Part shown: piece by piece, positions 37,190 to 44,751 of the stretch
How the letters are laid out: every line of letters starts with the position of its first letter
Position numbering within the stretch: position 1 is the first letter of the stretch
From: Saprospira grandis DSM 2844
GTDB lineage: Bacteria > Bacteroidota > Bacteroidia > Chitinophagales > Saprospiraceae
Direction: 5' to 3'
NCBI RefSeq assembly: GCF_000275825.1
Contig: NZ_JH719942.1
Coordinates: 1,359,268 to 1,423,267 of the forward strand
DNA length: 64,000 bases
Notes under the pieces: generated by a model
Told to the model about the DNA's origin: nothing
What the model saw: only the letters and a program-made list of their open reading frames with translations
The model's database searches: none
Program-made: the position numbers and the translations under genes

Positions 37190-38848
37190 TTATTGCAATT
37201 TAGAAAACTGCAACCAACGGTCTAGCTGCCCATTTTGGTCCAGACTAAAAATGAGTCCAGCCAAAGGATAATAGAGTAACTTCCCCTTGCCTGTGCTTAG
37301 GCTATTGGCGGCAAAGCCGTATAATTTTTCGATTTCGTTTTGGCGGCTACCGATTTTAATTCCCCGGGCGGTTTCTCCCTGATAATCGGCAGTAAACTGC
37401 AAAAAGCCCCAGATTTCCTCTTCATTGGCTTGGCCATAGCTAGCCAAAAGCAGGGCCTCTTTTTGCTCCAATCGGCTAGCGATTAATAGCAACTCGGGGC
37501 TATCCTCTTGTTGGCGTTCCATCATTTGGATGATATCGGGTTGATTATTTTCAAAATAGCTAGGGAGTTCGGCCAGAGGAAGTTCATCATAGCTCTCGGC
37601 TTCTCCGCTAATTTCTTGATGTTTAGCGGCTTGTCGGGCTTGCCAGCGTTTAGATTTGAGGGCAGAGAGGTTGGCCTCGGCCAAATGGGGCAGCGATTTT
37701 CGCAATTGTTTAAACTGTTTTTTGGCGGCTTTTTCCTCTCCATTTTGGGCCAAGATAATTCCGGTCAGGAGATGGGCTTTATCTTGAATATGGGCGGGCA
37801 TCTCTTTATTTTTGGCCAGGCGTTTGGCCTTAAAGAGGGCCAAATCTAGATCTTCTTTGAGCAGGGCCCAGATAATTTCATTGAGCAGAGCGGGCGCATA
37901 ATTGGGTGAAACCTGTAGAGATTTATCGAGCATTTGGCGGGCTTGGGCCAGAAAGCGTTCTTTTTTGGGTTGGCGGTTGCCCTTACTATTTTGTTCCAAT
38001 CGGCTTTGGAGTTCTAGCTGCAAAGGCAACTGAAAGGGTAAATCTTCGGCCTTATATTCTTTGAGGGCGGCCAGCAGAAAATTCACGGCTGCATTATTAT
38101 AAATCGCTCGACCTGGAAACTGTTGGGCCAGTTGGGCGTAGGCTCTGGCCGCCCGTTCTTCTTGCCCCATTAATGCCAAGTAATTTGCCATTTGAAAAAG
38201 GGGCAAAAGGTCTTGCAGCATCTTTTGAGAGTTATCGCAAATGGCGATGCGGTCTTTTCGGCTGGGGTAGCCTTTGGTCGAGTCGGGCAGGCCAATTTCC
38301 TCATACAAGCGGCTATAAAACTCCCCTCCTACTTCTAGGGTATTATAGCCTGCCAGATAGCCAAAAAGGCCACCAAAATAATCGGCTTCGGCTTCCATGC
38401 GGGCGCGTTGGGTTTCGTCCAGCTCCATTTCATAAATCTTATCGGCGATTTCGCTGTCTTCATTGGCGGTACCAAAAGACATTCCCCAACCGTGGTCCTT
38501 ATAATAATGGGCTAGTTCATGGCCCAGCACCATAGCTAGGGCATTTAGGGAGTCGGCGCCAAATTCTAGGGCCAGGTCATAAATCCCTTCTCCGAAGTTA
38601 ATGGAATTATTTTGCGGATTATAGTAAGCATTATAATAGGGCTTGCTGCCTTTTTGGTAAATAAAATTAAAGGCGGGCAGGGGGCGGGGGTCATTAATGG
38701 CCTGCGCAATTTCCCGATAGACCTTTTCGCAAGTTTCGGATTTTGCTTCTTGCGCCTTGCTTTGCGCATGGCTATTGGAGTAGCCCAAAAGGAAGAGGGC
38801 CAAAAGTAGATAATACTGCATAAGTTGTTGTAATGATGAGTAGGGCAA
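37190..38848 (-). CDS. exported M48-family metallopeptidase with TPR-like region
   Basis: The 552-residue protein begins with a signal peptide ending near NSHAQS. Residues 50-200 carry a zinc peptidase domain: the HExxH motif is in VLGHELAHYYKDHG, and the third ligand probably in RMEAEADYFGGLFGY, as in M48 peptidases. The rest is mostly helical with repeats such as ARAYAQLAQQFPGRAIYNNAA and AKKQFKQLRKSLPHLAEA (in outline), consistent with TPRs, as in BepA-type periplasmic proteases. It may act in outer-membrane quality control. It is the first gene of a two-gene operon with the GT2 gene. Confidence 0.9.
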   Translation of the reverse strand: MPYSSLQQLMQYYLLLALFLLGYSNSHAQSKAQEAKSETCEKVYREIAQAINDPRPLPAFNFIYQKGSKPYYNAYYNPQNNSINFGEGIYDLALEFGADSLNALAMVLGHELAHYYKDHGWGMSFGTANEDSEIADKIYEMELDETQRARMEAEADYFGGLFGYLAGYNTLEVGGEFYSRLYEEIGLPDSTKGYPSRKDRIAICDNSQKMLQDLLPLFQMANYLALMGQEERAARAYAQLAQQFPGRAIYNNAAVNFLLAALKEYKAEDLPFQLPLQLELQSRLEQNSKGNRQPKKERFLAQARQMLDKSLQVSPNYAPALLNEIIWALLKEDLDLALFKAKRLAKNKEMPAHIQDKAHLLTGIILAQNGEEKAAKKQFKQLRKSLPHLAEANLSALKSKRWQARQAAKHQEISGEAESYDELPLAELPSYFENNQPDIIQMMERQQEDSPELLLIASRLEQKEALLLASYGQANEEEIWGFLQFTADYQGETARGIKIGSRQNEIEKLYGFAANSLSTGKGKLLYYPLAGLIFSLDQNGQLDRWLQFSKLQ

Positions 38849-38885
38849 ATTTGCGCAATTTAGGCCGAAACTGCAACTGATTTAT

Positions 38886-39060
38886 TTTTTTGGGGCCTCC
38901 GCAGCAAAGCTGCGGCGCTACGTTGCGGGGCTCGCTGTTCGCTCGGCCCTGCGCGGGCTACGCCCGCTGGGTCTGGCCTTCGGCCACCCCTGCACATCGC
39001 TAGGCCGTTTGGCCTTCGGCCATGGCGGCTTTGCCGCCTTGGTCTGGCCTAACGGCCAGC
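38886..39060 (+). repeat. GC-rich interspersed element, copy 12
   Basis: TTTTTTTGGGGCCTCC start, GCAGCAAAGCTGC stem, GGGGCTCGCTGTTCGCTCGG core variant, GCGGGCTACGCCCGC stem, GGTCTGGCCTTCGGCCA and CACATCGCTAGGCC, followed by an extra GGTCTGGCC block. It begins the upstream flank of cassette A and closely resembles copy 15. Confidence 0.85.
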
Positions 39061-39074
39061 CCGCCGCATCGGTT

Positions 39075-39108
39075 ACTCCCTTTGGTCGTCGAACGGCGCC
39101 CTAAAGGG
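39075..39108. repeat. nested conserved block (ACTCCC..GGTCGTCGAAC..GGCGCCC)
   Basis: The string ACTCCC-TTGGTCGTCGAAC-GGCGCCC, with single-base differences, occurs here and in reverse orientation at 52583-52619 inside copy 17. It is absent from the other copies, so it looks like an independent insert or optional module. Confidence 0.6.
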
Positions 39109-39139
39109 CTTGTTGTGGCCGTTTGGCCTTCGGCCATGG

Positions 39140-39325
39140 CTGTAGGTTGAAATCTACAGTTTTTTTTGGGCCCATGGGCTGAAGCCCATGGTTGTAGACT
39201 GAGCAAACTGGCGGGCTAAAGCCCTTGTTTGCTGGAAATGATATGGGCCGATGGTTTCAACCTTCGGCTCATTTTTTATTGTGCTTAGTATGGCCTCTTT
39301 TGTTGCTCTAGGTTTCAACCTAGAG
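39140..39325. repeat. hairpin cluster, GGTTGAAACC/GGCTGAAGCC type (cassette A upstream)
   Basis: Short palindromes with changing arms and a fixed core occur in series: CTGTAGGTTGAAATCTACAG (39140), CATGGGCTGAAGCCCATGG (39174), GGGCTAAAGCCC, GCCGATGGTTTCAACC.. (39247) and CTCTAGGTTTCAACCTAGAG (39306). The same order recurs at 48066-48290. Confidence 0.75.
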
Positions 39326-39329
39326 GTAT

Positions 39330-39486
39330 ATATCCATCCTACAGGCGGCGAAGCCGCCGCAGGCTTAGGGATGGACAGCAGTGGCCGTCAGGCCAGACCA
39401 AGCGGGCATAGCCCGCGCAGGGCCGAGCAGAGAGCGAGCTGCGAAACAGCCCGGCCCGCCCATCGGGCGGGCAAGCCCCAAAAAAA
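39330..39486 (-). repeat. GC-rich interspersed element, copy 13
   Basis: TATCCATCCTACAGG, GGCGGCGAAGCCGCC, GGCCAGACC, AGCGGGCATAGCCCGCG and AGGGCCGAGCAGAGAGCGAG, ending GGGCAAGCCCCAAAAAAA. It directly precedes the leader of cassette A and matches copy 16. Confidence 0.85.
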
Positions 39487-39571
39487 TGAACAAACTTTAA
39501 GACATAACTTGCATTTGCGAAAAAAAAGCCGTTATTTTAGTCGTATCTAGTAACCGTAAAAACTTTAGCGT

Positions 39572-39927
39572 ATGGCTTTTAAATCTAAAATTAAGTTAGA
39601 TGAGCTAAAAGACTTGAAGAGCGGCATTATCAGTTATCGCTTCGCTTACTGAAACTCTCTAAATCTCTGCAAGACAAACTGCAAGAAATTAGTGAGCAAA
39701 AACAGCAGAAATACAGCGCTTTTGTAGCAGAAGCTAAGGCCAAAGAGCCTCGACTCATTAAGATTGTGGCTAATCTAAAACAGCATTTAAAAAACCGAAC
39801 GGTAGAGGGGAATTTGGATGAAGTGCGGGGGGAGAAAGGAGAGAAAACACTATCAATTAAACAACTTAAAGAAGTAATAGCCCGCTTAACTCTTTTAAAA
39901 AAGCGTATAAATCAACTTTCTGCATAA
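39572..39927 (+). pseudogene. short coiled-coil leader protein of cassette A, frameshifted
   Basis: The ATG at 39572 opens MAFKSKIKLDELKD, but this frame stops after 26 codons. A -1 shift at the CTAAAAGA run leads into a long frame, ERHYQLSLRLLKLSKSL followed by SEQKQQKYSAFVAEAKAKEP, ending at 39927. Together the parts would make about 118 residues of charged coiled coil. The parallel copy at 48541 is broken at the same place but differs by 1 bp. Nucleotide identity with that copy is very high until about 39833, then the C-terminal parts differ. Function is unknown. It could be a decayed gene or one needing programmed frameshifting. Confidence 0.65.
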
Positions 39928-40031
39928 CTCCCTTTTGTAAAAAATAGACGACTATGAATGAAGCAAAAAAAGTACAGGAATTAAAAGCGATACAATCAGA
40001 GCTAACTGATCTACATCAGCTATTAAATGGA

Positions 40032-40961
40032 GAGTTTGTTTAAAAATTTCGTTTTAGGAAAATAAGTATAAAGGCTAAATAGTGTAGACTCGCCCAGTTG
40101 TCGGCTTTTCTTTCAAAACGAATGAGTAAAATTTTGAATGCGTCAATCCATGCGTTAGTTCGCTCAACAGAAAAGCGTTCTTTGTAAAGTTCCTCATCTA
40201 TAATATCTTGATAATAAGCTTTTTTTCTATTTCTTTTGTTGTGGTCAATATTAGGGATAATGCCCATTTTTTGGCAGTTTTCTCTAAGTTTTTTGCTATC
40301 AAACCCTGCATCAGCATTCATAAATAAACCATCAGGAGAGATGTCTGAAAGCTGCAGATCGGCAAGCATTTTTTGGAAATGACTCTCGATTTCAAACAAA
40401 TCATTATGGTTTCCCGCAAAAGGCGGAGACATAGCGATTGGCAGCCCATTTTTATCTGTGAGAAAGAGAGCATTTGTGGTTTTGGACTTTTTTCGGCCCT
40501 GATAACCCACAGCTTCGCCCCCTCTTTTCGCTGGGGTATGACTTCCGTCAAGCTGTATACTAGATAAATCTAAACAAGATTTTTCATGGGCTAGAAATTG
40601 GATCCACACTTTTTGCCAAATACCAGACTCGGACCAGCTATTGAAGTAGTAATATACTGTTTGCCAGCAAATTAGAACTTCGTCAAAAAAAGATTGTATC
40701 GGTAATTCTCTCCACTGACAACCTGTTTTAAGCCTATAAATTATCGCTTTAACAATTTGCCACAGAGGCGCTTTGGTTTTTCGAGCCAATTTTTTTTCGG
40801 GAAAAAATGCTAATATTTTTTCCGTAATAAATTCTTTTGATAAATTCACAACCATGTTGCAAAGCCTTTTTTTGTTTTTGTCGTAATCAACAATAATAAG
40901 CGCTTTGCAGCATTTTTTTTTGCCTTAGTCTAGCTGCTGACTAAAAAATTTAAACAAGCTC
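40032..40961 (-). mobile_element. IS5-family insertion sequence, copy 2 (930 bp)
   Basis: Same length, ends and sequence as the element at 3872-4801. It is flanked by the direct repeat GGA at 40029-40031 and 40962-40964. It is inserted in codon 26 of the cassette A cargo gene, in the antisense orientation. Confidence 0.93.
40040..40855 (-). CDS. IS5-family DDE transposase (copy 2)
   Basis: The 271-residue protein is identical to the transposase at 3880, with the triad Asp103, Asp182 and Glu231 intact. It runs opposite to the interrupted host gene. Confidence 0.95.
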   Translation of the reverse strand: MVVNLSKEFITEKILAFFPEKKLARKTKAPLWQIVKAIIYRLKTGCQWRELPIQSFFDEVLICWQTVYYYFNSWSESGIWQKVWIQFLAHEKSCLDLSSIQLDGSHTPAKRGGEAVGYQGRKKSKTTNALFLTDKNGLPIAMSPPFAGNHNDLFEIESHFQKMLADLQLSDISPDGLFMNADAGFDSKKLRENCQKMGIIPNIDHNKRNRKKAYYQDIIDEELYKERFSVERTNAWIDAFKILLIRFERKADNWASLHYLAFILIFLKRNF

Positions 40962-42532
40962 GGAGTTAGTAATGCAACTACTCTATTTCATGAGTTACAA
41001 TCAACCCAAAAATTGTTTAAATCTTTAGTTAGCAAGCAGTTGTTGTCTAATAGAAATTTGGGCGAGATTGTCATTTCATTTGAGCTTGGATGGACAGATA
41101 TTGTCCATTATATTCACCTAATAAATAATGAGGGAAAAGTTGTTCAATGTGTGAAGCTTAATGATCCTCCTGAAGAGGAAGATGAAGAAATATTTCTCCA
41201 TCATTCTACAGGTTATTTTATCTTAGGCGATAAAGTCCCCGCAGGAGATTATCGAGTAGAGCTTGTAGGCTGTAGGCGTGACGTATTTAGAGGTAAACTT
41301 TCTGGGAAAAAGAAAGAGCTTTCTAAAATAGAATCCATCACAAAAGATAAAGCTTCAGATTTAATTCACGTTCTAGTTGATTTTGACCAAGAGTCTCCTT
41401 TTGACGAAATTAAAGAGTGGCTGCCCAAACAAGATAACACTCAAGGGAGAGAGTTTACTGTTAAAAAGAACGTATGCAAATTTGGAGTTAAAGAAATCAT
41501 TCTTAGAAAAGCGAGTAGTCCCCGTAGTATTTGTGGAAAATGGGAGATTGATCCTGCTGATTTTAAAGGAACGATTAAGGTTAAGCTAACGGAAAAAGAC
41601 TTCGACGATGATATCTATTACTTTGAGTTAATTGGATATAATGAGCAAGAAAGGAGCACAACTTTACCGATGGCAAAGATCGATGAGGTCACTTATACAT
41701 TGAATTGGGAAGTCAAGCTAGACCCCATAGTAGTCAAAATGGATATTGATTTTGATCCAAGACAAATCTATTTCATGAATTCAAATGGAGAAGAGTATCA
41801 AAGTTATATCTATGGTGAGCGCCCTCATTTAACTCAAGTGGAATTCATATCTAATGATGTACTAACTAAAAAGATTCCTCCTGGAGAATATAGAATTAGA
41901 ATCTCAGGAGTAGAGGAAGATGGGCATATAAAAGTTCAACTATCTGCTTCAACTTATAAAAAAGGGCAGGTCTATAGTCGATTCAAGATTATCCTGAACC
42001 AAAAAGACGATAATTTACGAGGCGAAAGAGATATTCACTTAATCCTTGATCACTTAAAAGATGAAGGGGAAAGATGGCTAGACCGAGCATTTCTTGAGAT
42101 AAAAGATAGATTACTATTTAAATTCAAATCTACCGACTATAAAGTTCAGGGGCTAATCAGTTATTTAGAAGAAAAGGTTCCTGTATCTGGTGTCATCATG
42201 AGCTTTGGAGGTAGTTGTGTTGACTTTGCAAAGAAGAGTGAACTCATAGTAACTGAGGTAGTCAAAGCAATATTAAAGCATGCTGAAAATGAAGCTCAGC
42301 GAGGAAAGCCATCTATTGAAGACATACTGTCAGAGGTAAAGACTTTTATTGCTGATGCTAAATCCAAGCAGACCTATACAGACTTATTTGTGGACGATAA
42401 ATTTATTAGTGCATATTTAGACGATAAACAAGCTCTAACAACTCAAAAACTGCTCCTTCAAATAACTAAAGACATTGATATGTTGATTATAGGAATGAGC
42501 TTAAATGAATTCGTAAATAAATTTACAAAGTA

Positions 42533-43162
42533 ATGACTCTAAAACCAATCTACTGCATTTTACTCCTCTTCCTTATTGGCTGTTCTAATAAGCCTGAGGA
42601 AGAGCAACAGCAACCCTCTTATACTTCTTTCGGAGATTATTTATGCTTAGAGCAAAAAGTTCAAACAAGAACTTATACTAACTATCACCAAGAAAAGGAT
42701 AGTATTATATCTTTAGAAGGTTGGGTACAAGAGCATCTTAACGTTATGGATTATTGGAGAAAAAAAGAGTATGACAGCTCTGGACAGCTTTCAAAAATAT
42801 CGAACTACGTAAGAACTTCACAAGTACAAGAGAAGGATGATGTTTTGTTTAATGTTTATGTTGATACCTTAATGAAGGATGTTAATTTCCAGCCCGTCAC
42901 TGGAATATTTCTCTCCAAGGAATATATTGACTTAAAAGAATACCATACGAAGGAAAATCGAATTAGTGATAAAGTTCGTATTCAATTTGATTTCAATAAT
43001 TCCTATCGTCGTGATGAAAAGAGAAATAAAATATATCCTAGCGTCATGGGGTTAATTTTCAAAGATATCCCAACAGGCAAGACAGATTATGGAATTCTGA
43101 TTGTTGATAAACAGCGATATAAATTGGTCCCTATAAGAGAGAAGGAAGACTTCTTGAGATAG
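42533..43162 (+). CDS. lipoprotein of cassette A
   Basis: The 209-residue protein has a lipoprotein signal peptide with lipobox LIGC (Cys17 in CILLLFLIGCSNKPEE). After that comes an acidic, Gln-rich linker. The mature part contains strands such as VLFNVYVDTLMKDVNFQPVTG and a basic segment near RRDEKRNKIYPS. No family recognised. Its ATG overlaps the stop of the cargo gene (TAATG), so the two are translationally coupled and probably function together; with the upstream gene split by the IS its translation may be impaired. An immunity or surface-anchoring role is possible but not shown. Confidence 0.78.
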   Translation: MTLKPIYCILLLFLIGCSNKPEEEQQQPSYTSFGDYLCLEQKVQTRTYTNYHQEKDSIISLEGWVQEHLNVMDYWRKKEYDSSGQLSKISNYVRTSQVQEKDDVLFNVYVDTLMKDVNFQPVTGIFLSKEYIDLKEYHTKENRISDKVRIQFDFNNSYRRDEKRNKIYPSVMGLIFKDIPTGKTDYGILIVDKQRYKLVPIREKEDFLR

Positions 43163-43240
43163 TTTTTTTCGCTTGGCTCCTAAGCCTAAAACTAAGGTTT
43201 TGGGCAGGATCTATGCAAACTGGCTTGCTCTAAATGATAT

Positions 43241-43310
43241 GAGCCGATGGTTGAAACCATCGGCTCATTTTTTATTGTGCTTAGTATAGCTGCTGCTTTC
43301 AAGCAGCAGC
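43241..43310. repeat. two perfect hairpins downstream of cassette A
   Basis: The first has 13-bp arms around the TTGAAA region (GAGCCGATGG..CCATCGGCTC, 43241-43266). The second is GCTGCTGCTT-TC-AAGCAGCAGC in outline (43289-43310). A close match to the second, with a different core base, lies at 52430-52451 downstream of cassette B. Confidence 0.75.
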
Positions 43311-43320
43311 CACAGCTAGC

Positions 43321-43460
43321 AGGCGGCGAAGCCGCCGCAGGCTTAGGGATGGAAAAGGGGGCGGCGAAGCCGCAGACCAAGGCCGTCAGGCCGCAGGGCC
43401 GAGCAGACCTGCGAGCCCTGACACAGCCCGGCCCGCCCGCAGGGCGGGCAAGCCCCAAAA
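43321..43460 (-). repeat. GC-rich interspersed element, copy 14
   Basis: AGGCGGCGAAGCCGCC, TTAGGGATGGAAAAGG, GCGGCGAAGCCGCAGACC, AGGGCCGAGCAGACCTGCGAG and GCCCGCAGGGCGGGC, ending AAGCCCCAAAA. It closes cassette A and matches copy 17 over about 100 bp. Confidence 0.87.
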
Positions 43461-43478
43461 CATCCTAAATTAGAAAGA

Positions 43479-43513
43479 AAAAGACCTACTCCAGAGCAGG
43501 AGCAGGTCTTTCA
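43479..43513 (-). terminator. rho-independent terminator of the fad operon
   Basis: On the minus strand AAAGACCTGCTCC pairs with GGAGTAGGTCTTT (one mismatch) and a T-run follows. It lies 20 bp after the thiolase stop. Confidence 0.75.
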
Positions 43514-43533
43514 ACATTTAAGTATTCCTTGAT

Positions 43534-44703
43534 CTAGAGTAGCTCATAGATACCCGCAATACCTTGTCCACCACCAACACAGGCAGTCACCATACCGTAT
43601 TTTTGGTTACGGCGGCGCATTTCGTGGAACAACTGGATAGACAACTTAGCGCCGGTACATCCCAAGGGGTGACCGAGAGCGATAGCGCCTCCATTGACGT
43701 TCACGATATTGGGGTCTAGGCCAGCCTCGCGGATAACGGCCAAAGATTGAGCGGCGAAAGCCTCATTCAATTCAATTTGGTCGATATCGCCCAACTGCAA
43801 ACCTGCTTGCTTGAGTGCTTTGGGGATGGCCACGCAGGGACCAATACCCATATACAAGGGCTCTACACCACCTACAGCGCAGGCAGCTAGGCGAGCGATA
43901 GGTTGTAGATTGAGTTGTTTGACCATTTCTTCAGAAACCACCAAAACGAAGGCAGCTCCATCAGAAGTTTGCGAAGAGTTACCTGCGGTAACGCTACCAC
44001 CTTGGGCAAAGACGGGACGCAACCTAGCCAAGGCTTCGGGGGTAGTGCTACGGCGCACGCCTTCATCTTGGGCAACAGTAAAGCTACGTTCTTTACGTTG
44101 GCCATCTTCTACATAAACCTCCTTGACATCAATGGGTAGAATTTGGTCTTTAAAATAGCCTTGGTCCAAAGCATTGGCAGCCTTGACATGAGAAAGGTAA
44201 GCGAACTGATCTTGGTCCTCTCTAGAAATATTGTATTTATTGCTCACGGCCTCGGCAGTAAGTCCCATACCCACCAAATAATCGGGAGTAGTAGAAGCGA
44301 CATTATAGTTGGGGGCCAACTTATAGCCTGTCATAGGGACAGTACTCATACTTTCGGCACCGCCAGCCACAAAGATATGGCCCATACCGGCCTTAATCTT
44401 AGCTGTAGCCATAGCAATTGTTTCGAGGCCAGAAGCACAATAGCGGTTTACGGTTACCCCGGCTACTGATTTGCTCAAGGCGCGCATAGAGATTTGGCGA
44501 CCGACCTGCAGGCCCTGCTCCCCTTCGGGATTGGCGCAACCCACCAAAACATCATCTACCATATCGGCTTCTACGCCTTCTACTTTTTTGAGGAGGTGTT
44601 GGATTACCTCTACGGCCAAATCATCAGAGCGCATAAAGCGAAAACCTCCTTTCTTGGCACGTCCTACAGCGGTACGATAGCCCGCTACGATATATGCATC
44701 CAT
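43534..44703 (-). CDS. fadA: acetyl-CoA acyltransferase (3-ketoacyl-CoA thiolase)
   Basis: The 389-residue thiolase cleaves 3-ketoacyl-CoA to acetyl-CoA in the last step of beta-oxidation. The nucleophilic Cys is in NRYCASGLETIAMA. The other active-site residues lie in NVNGGAIALGHPLGCTGAK (His) and ACVGGGQGIAG (Cys). Size is standard. It follows the fadN-like gene by 48 bp, in an operon led by a TetR regulator, and together the two enzymes cover hydration, oxidation and thiolysis. Confidence 0.95.
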   Translation of the reverse strand: MDAYIVAGYRTAVGRAKKGGFRFMRSDDLAVEVIQHLLKKVEGVEADMVDDVLVGCANPEGEQGLQVGRQISMRALSKSVAGVTVNRYCASGLETIAMATAKIKAGMGHIFVAGGAESMSTVPMTGYKLAPNYNVASTTPDYLVGMGLTAEAVSNKYNISREDQDQFAYLSHVKAANALDQGYFKDQILPIDVKEVYVEDGQRKERSFTVAQDEGVRRSTTPEALARLRPVFAQGGSVTAGNSSQTSDGAAFVLVVSEEMVKQLNLQPIARLAACAVGGVEPLYMGIGPCVAIPKALKQAGLQLGDIDQIELNEAFAAQSLAVIREAGLDPNIVNVNGGAIALGHPLGCTGAKLSIQLFHEMRRRNQKYGMVTACVGGGQGIAGIYELL

Positions 44704-44751
44704 ATTTATATTAGCATCTTTAAAGTCTGAAATAATAATGAGTCGCTCGGC

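Larger units (their letters stand above)
39954..42533 (+). pseudogene. 548-codon cargo gene of cassette A, split by the IS
   Basis: The first 26 codons (MNEAKKVQELKAIQSELTD.. from ATG 39954) lie before the IS and the remaining frame, to 42533, after it. Leaving out the IS (40032-40961) and one copy of the GGA duplication joins them in the same frame with no stop. The protein starts with a short coiled coil. Several beta-rich segments then end in the pattern P-(A/P)-G-(D/E)-Y-R-(V/I)-x-(L/I)-x-G: VPAGDYRVELVGC, IYYFELIGYNE and IPPGEYRIRISGV. A helical C-terminal part of 170 residues follows. There is no signal peptide and no recognised family. The fragment after the IS could restart at TTG 41013, but this is unlikely to give native protein. 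Confidence 0.82.
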
